From NCBI RefSeq assembly GCF_014203735.1, contig NZ_JACHJQ010000003.1:357326-421325 (forward strand): a stretch of 64,000 nt of DNA, read 5' to 3'. Made by a program: the position numbers and the translations under genes. Below, one piece after another: positions 50,920 through 59,615 of this stretch. The notes under the pieces were generated by a model. It had not been told where the DNA came from and did not search any database. It worked only from the letters and a program-made list of their open reading frames with translations. The stretch comes from Actinophytocola algeriensis. GTDB lineage: Bacteria; Actinomycetota; Actinomycetes; Mycobacteriales; Pseudonocardiaceae. Positions within the stretch are counted from its first letter, which is position 1, and each line of letters starts with the position of its first letter.

Positions 50920-51735
50920 TCAGTCAGGTGCGACACCGGGCTGTGTGCCCGGACGCCCGAAGGTGGCCGCGTCGGAAACCGCGGCGACACCGCCGCGCGT
51001 GAGGCCGAAAACGCTGTCCTGCCACGGAAGCGCGGCGAACAGGTGCGAGTCGAACGAGTTGCCCGCGGAGCCGTGGCCGACCGTCGTCGGCACGCCGGCC
51101 GGCGGGGTGAACGGGAGCGGGTTGGGGACACCCGGGAGGTCCGGGAGCGTGGGCAGGACCGGCTCGGGGGAGCCGCGCCTGCTCATGCCGTCGGCGAAGG
51201 CCCGGTCCGTGGCGGACCGGTGGACGACGGACTGGAGGTCGACACCGGGCACGGTGACGTCCTCGGCAGTCGCGCTGGGCAGGGGCACCGGGAAGGCGGG
51301 CATGTCCGAGCGGCCGTAGCCGGCGGAGGAGTACTCGCCGGCCTCGTCGGCGCCGGGCAGCTGCTCGAAGCCGCGTCCCGCGTCGGAGCGGAACTTCTGC
51401 GCGGCGTCCTTCACCCTGTCGCCGAGGTCCTTCAGCGGCTGCTTCGGCGGGGGCGGCGGATCCTGCAGGTACCGCGTGACGGTGTGGACCGCGGTCTCGA
51501 CCGGCCCGGTGACGGGCGCGGCGAAGTCCTGGACCTCGGTGGTCACGTGCTGCACGGTCCGCACGTGCTGTTCGGCCGACCGCGGCGGTTGCACGTCGGC
51601 CGACGCGGAGGCGGTGGAGAGCCACCAGGCGAGGGCGGTCCCGGCGGCAACGCCACCGATGACCGTCAACGTCCGGCGGACGACACGCCGCGCGAACGCG
51701 GGCGTCTGCCGGACGTCGTTCTTCGCCTGAGCCAC
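50920..51735 (-). CDS. Secreted hypothetical protein next to the repeat protein
   Basis: 271 residues from GTG 51735 after GCGAGGTT. Twin basic N-region (FARRVVRRTL), hydrophobic segment (VIGGVAAGTALAWWL) and ASA cleavage near residue 42, so it is exported. The mature part is Pro-rich with a helical region (KQPLKDLGDRVKDAAQKFRSDAGRGFEQLPG) and ends in a Gly/Asp/Pro-rich tail. No Cys. Not recognised. Same strand as the repeat protein, 241 bp upstream of it, and probably involved in the same surface structure. Confidence 0.6.
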   Translation of the reverse strand: MAQAKNDVRQTPAFARRVVRRTLTVIGGVAAGTALAWWLSTASASADVQPPRSAEQHVRTVQHVTTEVQDFAAPVTGPVETAVHTVTRYLQDPPPPPKQPLKDLGDRVKDAAQKFRSDAGRGFEQLPGADEAGEYSSAGYGRSDMPAFPVPLPSATAEDVTVPGVDLQSVVHRSATDRAFADGMSRRGSPEPVLPTLPDLPGVPNPLPFTPPAGVPTTVGHGSAGNSFDSHLFAALPWQDSVFGLTRGGVAAVSDAATFGRPGTQPGVAPD

Positions 51736-51989
51736 TGAACCTCGCTGGTTGGGACGGGGCGCGCATGCGCGCTGATCTCGAGACGCGGAGCGATCGAACG
51801 AGCACGTTCGGTGTCGCATGCCGTGCAGCGAGACACTTTCATCGATGGGCCCCGGCTCGCACGTCCCAACGGGACAGTCCGCCCGATCGTGTGACGAACA
51901 CAGTGTGCAATCGAACATGACACAACGTAGTCATCGGTGGTGGGGCTGATCTGCTGCCAAATGTCCGATCCCCTCGATACCTTTCGTAG
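51736..51989. other. Divergent promoter region
   Basis: 254 bp between the secreted protein and the permease. CGAACG-AGCA-CGTTCG (51795-51810) is a perfect dyad. TACCTT (51978-51983) is a leaderless -10 for the permease GTG. Confidence 0.45.
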
Positions 51990-53195
51990 GTGACCTCGCC
52001 CCCCGAAGAGAAGTCCCCTCCACCGACCAGAAGACGACGCAGGACACCACCGCAGGACGTGACCGGGCTGGTGCCGACCGGTCTGCGTGTGAGCGCCGCC
52101 CTCGCGTGGCGCTTCCTCATGGTCATCGCCGCGCTGTACGTGATCATCTGGCTCGCCGGCTACTTCTCGCACCTCGTGGTGCCCGCGGCGATCGCGTTGC
52201 TGCTGGCGGCTTTGATGGCGCCGGGGGTGGAACGGCTCGTGCGGTGGAGCGTGCCCCGCGGCCTGGCGGCGGCGATCGTGATGATCGCCGGGATCGGCGT
52301 GCTCGGCGGCCTGCTGACGTTCGTGATCATCCAGTTCACGCAGGGCCTGCCGGAGTTGCAGTCCCAGGTCTCGGACAGCCTCGACCAGATCAGGACCTGG
52401 CTGACCGAGGGGCCGCTGCACCTGCGGGACGAGCAGATCACGTCGTTCATCGACAACACGATCGACACGATCCAGGAGAACCAGGCGGCGATCACCGAGG
52501 GCGCGCTCACCACGGCGACGACCATCGGCGAGATCCTGACCGGCTTCCTGCTGACCGTGTTCGTGCTGATCTTCTTCCTGTACGACGGCCCTGGCATCTG
52601 GAAGTTCGTGACCCGCGGCGTGCCGTCGCGGGTGCGGGACCGGGTGGACGTGGCCGGGCGGCGCGGGTTCGGCGCGCTCGTCAGCTATGTGCGCGCGACC
52701 GCCGCGGTGGCGCTCGTCGACGCCGTCGGCATCGGCATCGGGCTCGCGATCATGCAGGTGCCACTGGTGATCCCGCTGTCCGCGCTGGTGTTCCTCTCGG
52801 CGTTCGTGCCGATCATCGGTGCGGTCCTGGCAGGCACGGTCGCGGTGCTGATCGCGTTGGTGGCCAACGGGTTCATCGCCGCGGTGGTCGTGCTGGCGAT
52901 CGTGGTCCTCGTGATGCAGCTGGAGAGCCACGTGCTGCAACCGTGGCTGCTCGGCCGCGCGGTGCGGCTGCACCCGCTCGCGGTGGTGCTGGCGATCACC
53001 GCGGGCCTGCTCGCGGCCGGGATCGCGGGCGCGCTGCTGTCGGTGCCGCTGCTGGCGGTGCTGAACGCGGGCGTCAAGTCGCTGGTGAACGACACCGACA
53101 CGGAGCCGGAGGACATCGACGTCCTGAACCAGGACGACCAGGCCCCGCCCGGCGGCGATGCGGAAGAGGACACGAAGGCGACCTGGAAGCCGTGA
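51990..53195 (+). CDS. AI-2E/PerM-family permease
   Basis: 401 residues from GTG 51990, which has a leaderless promoter (TACCTT 7 bp upstream). Eight membrane segments, split by the large loop after the third (QGLPELQSQVSDSLDQIRTWL), is the UPF0118/PerM pattern. Family members export or import small molecules (AI-2, Na+, others). The cytoplasmic C-terminal tail is acidic (DTEPEDIDVLNQDD). Its stop overlaps the sensor-kinase start (GTGA), so the three genes form one operon. Confidence 0.85.
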   Translation: MTSPPEEKSPPPTRRRRRTPPQDVTGLVPTGLRVSAALAWRFLMVIAALYVIIWLAGYFSHLVVPAAIALLLAALMAPGVERLVRWSVPRGLAAAIVMIAGIGVLGGLLTFVIIQFTQGLPELQSQVSDSLDQIRTWLTEGPLHLRDEQITSFIDNTIDTIQENQAAITEGALTTATTIGEILTGFLLTVFVLIFFLYDGPGIWKFVTRGVPSRVRDRVDVAGRRGFGALVSYVRATAAVALVDAVGIGIGLAIMQVPLVIPLSALVFLSAFVPIIGAVLAGTVAVLIALVANGFIAAVVVLAIVVLVMQLESHVLQPWLLGRAVRLHPLAVVLAITAGLLAAGIAGALLSVPLLAVLNAGVKSLVNDTDTEPEDIDVLNQDDQAPPGGDAEEDTKATWKP

Positions 53196-54331
53196 ACAAC
53201 CAGCAGGGTCGGGATCCGACGCTTCCCTTGTGGCGCGCGGCGGTTCTGCTGCGGGTCCTGACCCTGCTGTTCGCGCTGGGCGTGATCATCTACCACCTGG
53301 ACGAATACCGGCGGCCATGGCTGGCGCTGGTCATGGGTGGCGTGATGACCGTGTGGACGGTCGTCGTCGCGGTGCGGTACCTCAAGCCCACCGAGAAGCT
53401 GCTCGCGTTCACGGTGTTCGACCTCGCCGTGTGCTGTGCGGTGATGACCAGTTCCCTGCTCGTGCTCACACCGCTGCAGCTGGAAGGCGAACCGGTGCCG
53501 CTGGTCCCGACGGTGTGGGTCACCGGTGTGGTCGCCGCCGGTGCGGTGGCGGCCGGGCCGGTCGCGGGCGGGGTGTTCGGCGGTGTGGTGGCCGCGTTCA
53601 ACTACGGCGTGCGCGGCTACGTCGACACCGACCTGACCCGCGACCTGATGCTGCTCGTCGGGGTGGGTTTCGTGCTGGGGCTGGCGGCCGCGTCGTCGCG
53701 GCGGTCGGCGGCACGGCTCGAGACCGCGTTGCGCACGGAGGCGGCGACGGCCGAGCGGGAGCGGCTCGCGCGGTCGATCCACGACAGCGTGCTGCAGGTC
53801 CTCGCACACGTGCGCAGGCGCGGCGGCGAGCTGGGCGGGGACGCGGCGGAGCTGGCGAAGCTCGCCGGTGAGCAGGAGGTCGCGTTGCGGGCGCTGGTGT
53901 CGAGCGCGCCGGCGTCGACCGAGGACGGCGCCGCGGACCTCGGTGCGCGGCTGAAGATCCTGGAGACCGAACGGGTCTCGGTGTCGGTCCCCGCGACGCC
54001 GGTGCCACTGCCGGCCGCGGCGGCGAACGAGCTGGCCTCGGCCGTGCGGGAGGCGCTCGCGAACGTCGGGAAGCACGCCGGTGTGACAGCCAAGGCGTGG
54101 GTGTTGCTCGAAGACCTCGGGTCGGACATCGTGGTCAGCGTCCGGGACGACGGGGTCGGCATCGCGCCCGGCCGGGTGGCCGCGGCGGAACGGGAGGGTC
54201 GCATGGGCATCGCGCGGTCCCTCCGCGGCCGGGTCGCGGAACTGGGTGGCAGTGTGACGCTCGAGACCGCGCCAGGGGAGGGGGTCGAGTGGGAACTCCG
54301 GGTGCCGCGGGAACGGAGCGGAGCGAAGTGA
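53192..54331 (+). CDS. MacS-like sensor histidine kinase
   Basis: 379 residues. N-terminal membrane region (six segments, 12-165; DUF5931-like), then a dimerisation helix with IHDSVLQVLAHVRRR (H197), and a HATPase with ALANVGKHAGVTAKAWV, RDDGVGI and EGRMGIARSLRGR. No extracellular domain, so the signal is probably membrane-borne. It overlaps both the permease and the response regulator genes, indicating tight coupling with the permease. Confidence 0.88.
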   Translation: MNNQQGRDPTLPLWRAAVLLRVLTLLFALGVIIYHLDEYRRPWLALVMGGVMTVWTVVVAVRYLKPTEKLLAFTVFDLAVCCAVMTSSLLVLTPLQLEGEPVPLVPTVWVTGVVAAGAVAAGPVAGGVFGGVVAAFNYGVRGYVDTDLTRDLMLLVGVGFVLGLAAASSRRSAARLETALRTEAATAERERLARSIHDSVLQVLAHVRRRGGELGGDAAELAKLAGEQEVALRALVSSAPASTEDGAADLGARLKILETERVSVSVPATPVPLPAAAANELASAVREALANVGKHAGVTAKAWVLLEDLGSDIVVSVRDDGVGIAPGRVAAAEREGRMGIARSLRGRVAELGGSVTLETAPGEGVEWELRVPRERSGAK

Positions 54332-55002
54332 CCCATTCAGCGCCAGTCTCGGTGATGGTCGTCGACGACCACCCGATGTGGCGGGACGGCGTCGCACGCG
54401 ACCTGGCCGAGCGCGGCTTCGACGTGCGGGCGACCGCGGGGGACGCGGGCTCGGCGGTGCGGATCGCACGAACGGTGCGGCCCGACGTGGTGCTGATGGA
54501 CCTCAACCTCGGTGAGGGTTCCGGCGTAACGGCCACCGGGCAGATCACCGCCGAGCTGACCGATACGCGCGTGCTGGTGCTGTCCGCGTCCGGTGAGCAC
54601 GCGGACGTGCTGGAGGCGGTGAAGGCGGGCGCGTCCGGCTACCTGCTGAAGTCCGCGTCGGTGGCGGAGCTGGTCGACGCGGTCACGCGGACCGCGGCGG
54701 GCGACGCCGTGTTCACGCCCGGGCTCGCGGGCCTGGTGCTGGGTGAGTACCGGCGCATGGCCGCCGACCCGGACCCACGCGACCAGCCGAGGCTGACCGA
54801 CCGGGAGACCGACGTGCTGCGGCTCGTGGCGAAGGGCCTGACCGCCCGGCAGATCGCGACGCGGCTGGTGCTGTCGCACCGGACCGTGGAGAACCACGTG
54901 CAGTCGACCCTGCGCAAACTGCAGCTGCACAACCGGGTCGAGCTGGCCCGCTACGCCATCGAGCACGGCCTCGACGGAGAACCGGATGGCACCCGCCAGT
55001 AG
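54328..55002 (+). CDS. NarL/LuxR-type response regulator
   Basis: 224 residues from GTG 54328 (GTGA overlap). Receiver with DD (13-14), D58 in VVLMDLNLGEG, and K in YLLKSASV; LuxR-type HTH from LTDRETDVLRLVAKGLTARQIATRLVLSHRTVENHV. Partner of the upstream kinase. Binding sites are not evident. Confidence 0.9.
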   Translation: MTHSAPVSVMVVDDHPMWRDGVARDLAERGFDVRATAGDAGSAVRIARTVRPDVVLMDLNLGEGSGVTATGQITAELTDTRVLVLSASGEHADVLEAVKAGASGYLLKSASVAELVDAVTRTAAGDAVFTPGLAGLVLGEYRRMAADPDPRDQPRLTDRETDVLRLVAKGLTARQIATRLVLSHRTVENHVQSTLRKLQLHNRVELARYAIEHGLDGEPDGTRQ

Positions 55003-55026
55003 CAACGCTCGCTCCGTAAACTCCGC
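55002..55026 (-). repeat. Inverted copy of the GCGGAGCTTGCG repeat
   Basis: The reverse complement reads GAGCGGAGTTTACGGAGCG and then AGCGTTGC. It is similar to the units at 42845-42904 and 15412-15435. It lies directly before the serS promoter. Confidence 0.45.
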
Positions 55027-55043
55027 TCAGTAGGCTGTCAACC

Positions 55044-56336
55044 ATGCATGACCCGCGCCTACTGCTCGACCCCGCCACGGACGCGGTGCGCAAGCTCGCG
55101 CGCCGTGGCTTCACTCTCGACCTGGTCGCCCTGGAGAAGCTGTTCTCCCAGCGCACGACCGTGATCGGGCAGACGGACGAGTCCCGTGCGGAGTCCAACC
55201 GGGCCGCGAAGGAGATCGGCGCGGCGGCCAAGCGCGGTGAGGACGTCACCGCGGTCAAGGAGAACGCCCGCGCGCTGAAGGCCCGCGTCCAGGAGCTCGA
55301 GGAGCAGCAGCGGCAGCTGGCCGCCGAGCTGGACGAGGTCATGCTGGGCATCCCGAACCTGCCGAGCGACGACCTGCCGGACGGCAACACCGACGAGGAC
55401 GCCGAGCTGGTCAGCAGCTGGGGCGAGCCGCCGTCGTTCGACTTCGAGCCGAAGGACCACGTCGCGCTCGGCGAGCAGCTGGGCATCCTCGACTTCGCCC
55501 GTGCCACCAAGCTGTCGGGCCCCCGGTTCAGCGTGACCCGCGGTGCGGGTGCCCGGCTGGAGCGGGCGATCGCCACGTTCCTGCTGGAGCTGCACACCGA
55601 GAAGCACGGCTACACCGAGTACTCCATGCCCGTGATCGTGAACCGGCCGACCATGACCGGCACCGGGCAGCTGCCGAAGTTCGAGCAGGACCTGTTCCGC
55701 ACGGCCGTCGCCGACCGCGAGCTGTTCCTGATCCCGACGGCCGAGGTGCCGCTGACGAACCTGCACGCGGGCGAGACGCTCCCCGCGGAGGACCTGCCGT
55801 TCGGGTACACGTCGAACACGCCGTGCTTCCGCTCGGAGGCCGGTTCGTACGGCAAGGACACCCGCGGCCTGATCCGCCTGCACCAGTTCCAGAAGGTCGA
55901 GCTGGTGCGGTTCTGCACGCCGGACCGGGCGGACGCCGAGTTCGACGTGCTGCTGTCGCACGCCGAGACGTGCCTGCGGGAACTGGGACTCGCCTACCGC
56001 GTCGTGAAGCTCGCGGCCGGTGACCTCGGTTTCTCCGCCGAGCGGACCTACGACCTCGAGGTGTGGCTGCCTGGGCAGGGCCGGTACCGGGAGATCTCGA
56101 GCGTGTCGGACTTCGGCACCTTCCAGGCCAGGCGTGCCGGCATCCGCACGAAGGCCAAGGACGGCACGCGCGGCTTCGCCAACACCCTCAACGGCTCCGG
56201 GCTGCCGATCGGCCGCACGCTGGTCGCGATCCTGGAGCAGAACCAGCAGGCGGACGGGTCGGTCGTGATCCCGCCCGCGCTGGTCCCGTACACCCGCTTC
56301 GAACGCATCGACCCGGATGGCACCGTGGGGGAGTGA
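55044..56336 (+). CDS. serS: Seryl-tRNA synthetase
   Basis: 430 residues. ATG 55044 has TAGGCT (55031-55036) 7 bp upstream, a leaderless start. The N-terminal coiled-coil arm spans about 35-105. Class II motifs: TAEVPLTN, FRSEAGSYGKDTRGLIRLHQF (motif 2) and the late FQARRAGIR region (motif 3). It charges tRNA-Ser, and also makes Ser-tRNA-Sec where that exists. Normal length. Confidence 0.97.
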   Translation: MHDPRLLLDPATDAVRKLARRGFTLDLVALEKLFSQRTTVIGQTDESRAESNRAAKEIGAAAKRGEDVTAVKENARALKARVQELEEQQRQLAAELDEVMLGIPNLPSDDLPDGNTDEDAELVSSWGEPPSFDFEPKDHVALGEQLGILDFARATKLSGPRFSVTRGAGARLERAIATFLLELHTEKHGYTEYSMPVIVNRPTMTGTGQLPKFEQDLFRTAVADRELFLIPTAEVPLTNLHAGETLPAEDLPFGYTSNTPCFRSEAGSYGKDTRGLIRLHQFQKVELVRFCTPDRADAEFDVLLSHAETCLRELGLAYRVVKLAAGDLGFSAERTYDLEVWLPGQGRYREISSVSDFGTFQARRAGIRTKAKDGTRGFANTLNGSGLPIGRTLVAILEQNQQADGSVVIPPALVPYTRFERIDPDGTVGE

Positions 56337-56341
56337 TCAAG

Positions 56342-56968
56342 GTGAGCGAGCAACCCGGACCCGTCGACCCGCGCGAACTGCGGGTGTCCGACGCAGAACG
56401 CACACACGTGGTGAACGTGCTGCAGAAGGCCATCGGGCACGGGATGCTGTCGCTCGACGAGTTCACCGAGCGCACCGACAAGGCGCTGGCGGCGAAGACC
56501 CGCGGCGAGCTGAACGCGGTGCTCGTCGACCTGGCCGGCGTCACGCACACGGACGCGGAGGCGCCGGTGCGGGAGAAGCCGGTGGAGCTGCGTGCCAGCT
56601 TCGCCACGCTCAAGCGCAACGGTGACTGGACGGTGCCGCGCGAGCTGGTGATCTACAACCGGCTCGGCTCGACCGACCTGGACTTCTCCGAGGCCCGCAT
56701 CAAGCACGGCGAGGTGCGGATCCAGCTGAACTGCGGTGGCGGGTCGGTGAAGCTCGTGCTGCCGGAGGGCGCGTCGGTGGTGCACGACGAGGTCCGGATG
56801 ACCGCGGGCAGCATCAAGGACAAGGTCGGCAGCGGTGGCGGCAGGCCGAGGTTCGTGCTGACCGGTTCGGTCACCGCGGGCTCGCTCGTGATCCGCAGGC
56901 CGAGCTACCTGCGGATCGGCAACCTGCTGATCCACTCGTCGTTGCGGATCACCCGCGCGGCGGACTGA
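56342..56968 (+). CDS. DUF1707 / LiaF-like stress protein
   Basis: 208 residues from GTG 56342, chosen because GGGGGAG lies 8 bp upstream; a GTG at 56333 overlapping the serS stop is the alternative. The DUF1707 domain ([47 protein letters not shown]) is at the N-terminus. The rest is a beta-rich LiaF/cell-wall-response domain. No transmembrane segment, so it is the soluble form. Linked to envelope stress regulation in actinobacteria, mechanism not known. Confidence 0.8.
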   Translation: MSEQPGPVDPRELRVSDAERTHVVNVLQKAIGHGMLSLDEFTERTDKALAAKTRGELNAVLVDLAGVTHTDAEAPVREKPVELRASFATLKRNGDWTVPRELVIYNRLGSTDLDFSEARIKHGEVRIQLNCGGGSVKLVLPEGASVVHDEVRMTAGSIKDKVGSGGGRPRFVLTGSVTAGSLVIRRPSYLRIGNLLIHSSLRITRAAD

Positions 56969-56979
56969 GGAGGGAACGC

Positions 56980-58011
56980 GTGAAGGCTCTGGTCAAGGCG
57001 GCCAAGGGTCCCGGGCTGGAGCTCACCGAGGTGCCCGAGCCGGTGGCCGGGCCAGGTGACGTGCTCGTCCGCGTGCTGCGGACCGGGATCTGCGGCACGG
57101 ACCTGCACATCCAGTCCTGGGACGAGTGGGCGGCGAACACTATCAAGCCGCCGCTGGTGATCGGGCACGAGTTCGCGGGCGAGGTCGTCGAGGTCGGCGC
57201 GGCCGTCACGAAGGTCAAGCCGGGCGACCTGGTCTCCGGCGAGGGGCACTTGATCTGCGGCACCTGCCGCAACTGCAAGGCCGGGCGGCGGCACCTGTGC
57301 GCCAACACCGTCGGCCTCGGGGTGCACACGGCGGGCGCGTTCGCGGAGTACGCGGTGCTGCCGGAACAGAACGCGTGGGTGCACACCCACGAGGTGGACC
57401 TCGACGTGGCGGCGATCTTCGACCCGTTCGGCAACGCCGTGCACACCGCGCTGTCGTTCCCGGTGCTGGGTGAGGACGTGCTGATCACCGGCGCGGGCCC
57501 GATCGGCCTGATGGCGGCAGCGGTCGCGAAGCACGCGGGCGCCCGGCACGTGGTGATCACGGACGTGTCCGAGCCGCGGCTGGAGCTGGCCGGCAAGATC
57601 GGCGCCGACCTGGCGCTGAACGTCGCCACCACCAGGATCTCCGACGTCTACGGCCAGCTGCGGATGAGCGAGGGCTTCGACGTCGGCATGGAGATGTCCG
57701 GCCAGCCCTCCGCCCTGCGCGACATGATCGCGAACATGACGCACGGCGGCCGGATCGCGATGCTGGGCCTGCCCGCGCAGGAGATCCCGATCGACTGGTC
57801 GCACGTGGTGCTGAAGATGCTGACGATCAAGGGCATCTACGGCCGCGAGATGTTCGAGACCTGGTACGCGATGTCCGTCCTGCTACAGGCGGGGCTGGAC
57901 ATCTCCCCGGTGATCACCCACCGGTTCCACTACACGGAGCACGAGGCCGCGTTCGCCACCGCGCGCGACGGCCGGTGCGGCAAGGTCCTGTTGGACTGGA
58001 CGGAGGCCTGA
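56980..58011 (+). CDS. tdh: L-threonine 3-dehydrogenase
   Basis: 343 residues, a zinc medium-chain dehydrogenase. Catalytic zinc region GICGTDLH (about 37-44) and IGHEFAGE (61ff), structural zinc Cys [18 protein letters not shown] motif [11 protein letters not shown]. It makes 2-amino-3-oxobutanoate from threonine. GTG start after GAGGAGGG. Forms an operon with kbl (TGATG overlap). Confidence 0.95.
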   Translation: MKALVKAAKGPGLELTEVPEPVAGPGDVLVRVLRTGICGTDLHIQSWDEWAANTIKPPLVIGHEFAGEVVEVGAAVTKVKPGDLVSGEGHLICGTCRNCKAGRRHLCANTVGLGVHTAGAFAEYAVLPEQNAWVHTHEVDLDVAAIFDPFGNAVHTALSFPVLGEDVLITGAGPIGLMAAAVAKHAGARHVVITDVSEPRLELAGKIGADLALNVATTRISDVYGQLRMSEGFDVGMEMSGQPSALRDMIANMTHGGRIAMLGLPAQEIPIDWSHVVLKMLTIKGIYGREMFETWYAMSVLLQAGLDISPVITHRFHYTEHEAAFATARDGRCGKVLLDWTEA

Positions 58012-59189
58012 TGTTCGGCACGATGCGGGACAACCTGCGCACGGAGCTGGCGGAGATCCGCGCGGCGGGCCTCTACAAGGCCGAGCGGGTGATCTCGACC
58101 CCGCAGAACGCGGCGGTCCGGGTCGGCACCGAGCCCGAGGTCCTGAACTTCTGCGCCAACAACTACCTGGGCCTGGCCGACCACCCCGTGCTGGTGGCGG
58201 CCGCGAAGGACGCGCTCGACCGGTGGGGCTTCGGCATGGCGTCCGTCCGGTTCATCTGCGGTACGCAGGAACCGCACAAGGAGCTGGAAGCCAAGCTGTC
58301 CGAGTTCCTGAGCACCGAAGACACGATCCTCTACAGCTCCTGCTTCGACGCGAACGCGGGACTGTTCGAGACCATCCTCGGCAAGGACGACGCCGTGATC
58401 TCGGACGAGCTGAACCACGCGTCGGTGATCGACGGCATCCGCCTGTGCAAGGCCTCCCGGTTGCGCTACAAGAACCGCGACATGGCCGACCTGGAGCGGC
58501 AGCTGAAGGAAGCGGCCGGCGCGCGGTATCGCCTGATCGCCACGGACGGCGTGTTCTCGATGGACGGCTACCTGGCGCCGCTGGACGAGATCTGCGCGCT
58601 GGCCGACCGCTACGACGCCCTGGTGATGGTCGACGACTCGCACGCGGTGGGCTTCACGGGCCCGACCGGGCGCGGCACCCCGGAGCTGTTCGGTGTCCAG
58701 GACCGCGTGGACGTCGTGACGGGCACGCTCGGCAAGGCGCTGGGCGGCGCGAGCGGCGGTTACACGTCCGGCCGTGCGGAGATCGTGGAGATGCTGCGGC
58801 AGCGATCGCGCCCGTACCTGTTCTCGAACTCCCTTGCCCCGTCGATCACCGCGACGACACTGGCGGCGCTGAACCTGCTCGAGTCGTCCGGCGAGCTGCT
58901 GTCGCGGCTCCGCGCCAACACCGAGTTGTTCCGCGCGAAGATGACGGACGCGGGCTTCGACCTGCTGCCGGGCGAGCACCCGATCATCCCCGTCATGATC
59001 GGCGACGCGGCCGAGGCCGGCCGCATGGCCGACCTGCTGCTGGCACGCGGCGTGTACGTGATCGGCTTCTCGTACCCGGTCGTGCCCCACGGCAAGGCCC
59101 GCATCCGCACGCAGATGTCGGCGGCCCACTCGACGGAGGACGTCGAGCACGCGGTGGAGGCATTCGTGTCCGCGAGGGGCGCAATGTGA
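58011..59189 (+). CDS. kbl: 2-Amino-3-ketobutyrate CoA ligase (glycine C-acetyltransferase)
   Basis: 392 residues of the alpha-oxoamine synthase family. PLP lysine in [15 protein letters not shown], the DDSHAVGF motif and [14 protein letters not shown] are present. It splits 2-amino-3-oxobutanoate with CoA to glycine and acetyl-CoA. ATG shares its A with the tdh stop. With tdh it makes the threonine-to-glycine route. Confidence 0.96.
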   Translation: MFGTMRDNLRTELAEIRAAGLYKAERVISTPQNAAVRVGTEPEVLNFCANNYLGLADHPVLVAAAKDALDRWGFGMASVRFICGTQEPHKELEAKLSEFLSTEDTILYSSCFDANAGLFETILGKDDAVISDELNHASVIDGIRLCKASRLRYKNRDMADLERQLKEAAGARYRLIATDGVFSMDGYLAPLDEICALADRYDALVMVDDSHAVGFTGPTGRGTPELFGVQDRVDVVTGTLGKALGGASGGYTSGRAEIVEMLRQRSRPYLFSNSLAPSITATTLAALNLLESSGELLSRLRANTELFRAKMTDAGFDLLPGEHPIIPVMIGDAAEAGRMADLLLARGVYVIGFSYPVVPHGKARIRTQMSAAHSTEDVEHAVEAFVSARGAM

Positions 59190-59280
59190 ACACTCTTCGC
59201 AATCACTCGAACACGACATCCGGTGATTCGTGCGCAACTGCTAACGATTAGTTAGCACCAGGCCAACGGGGTGCCACAAT

Positions 59281-59407
59281 GTCCCCGACTCTGACATGTC
59301 AGAGCCCCAACGCCGGCTAAGTCGAGCGTCGGGGCCCGGCTACGGCCGGGCTTCGCGCCGCTGGCATCGGTCGCGTAGCCCCCCGAGCGATCGATGCCAG
59401 TGGCGCG
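59281..59407. other. Structured intergenic region with several hairpins
   Basis: Between kbl and the minus-strand small gene there is a palindrome CTCTGACA-TGTCAGAG (59289-59304), a GCCCGGC/GCCGGGC stem near 59334-59351, and a 21-bp imperfect stem (59354-59374 with 59387-59407) whose two mismatches are G-T pairs. No gene. Likely terminators of the converging transcripts, but more than usual. Confidence 0.6.
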
Positions 59408-59414
59408 GTCCATC

Positions 59415-59615
59415 TCACCGCACCTTCCGGCTGCCGAGGCTCTTCGCGTACCGGCCCGCCGCCTCCAGCACCGCCGCCCTCTCCGCCGCGGGACACCCGG
59501 TCAGCGCCTGCTTGGTCCGCTCGTTCGCCACCGCCAGCCGCTTGAGCGCCACCACCAGCCAACCGATGCTGCCGATCGCGGTCGTGACCGCGGGCACGAC
59601 CAACCACCAGGTCAT
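59415..59615 (-). CDS. Small membrane protein coupled to methylase-like gene
   Basis: 66 residues, MTWWLVVPAVTTAIGSIGWLVVALKRLAVANERTKQALTGCPAAERAAVLEAAGRYAKSLGSRKVR. One N-terminal membrane helix (3-24), then an amphipathic basic tail. ATG overlaps the upstream stop (ATGA), so it is co-translated with the methylase-like protein. Not recognised; phage-holin-like size but no second helix. Confidence 0.65.
   Translation of the reverse strand: MTWWLVVPAVTTAIGSIGWLVVALKRLAVANERTKQALTGCPAAERAAVLEAAGRYAKSLGSRKVR

Noticed and set aside
51794-51811. Possible LexA box TCGAAC-GAGCAC-GTTCGG
   Set aside because: The spacer is six bases where the actinobacterial box has four, and the last base is wrong. 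It is kept only as an unassigned dyad.
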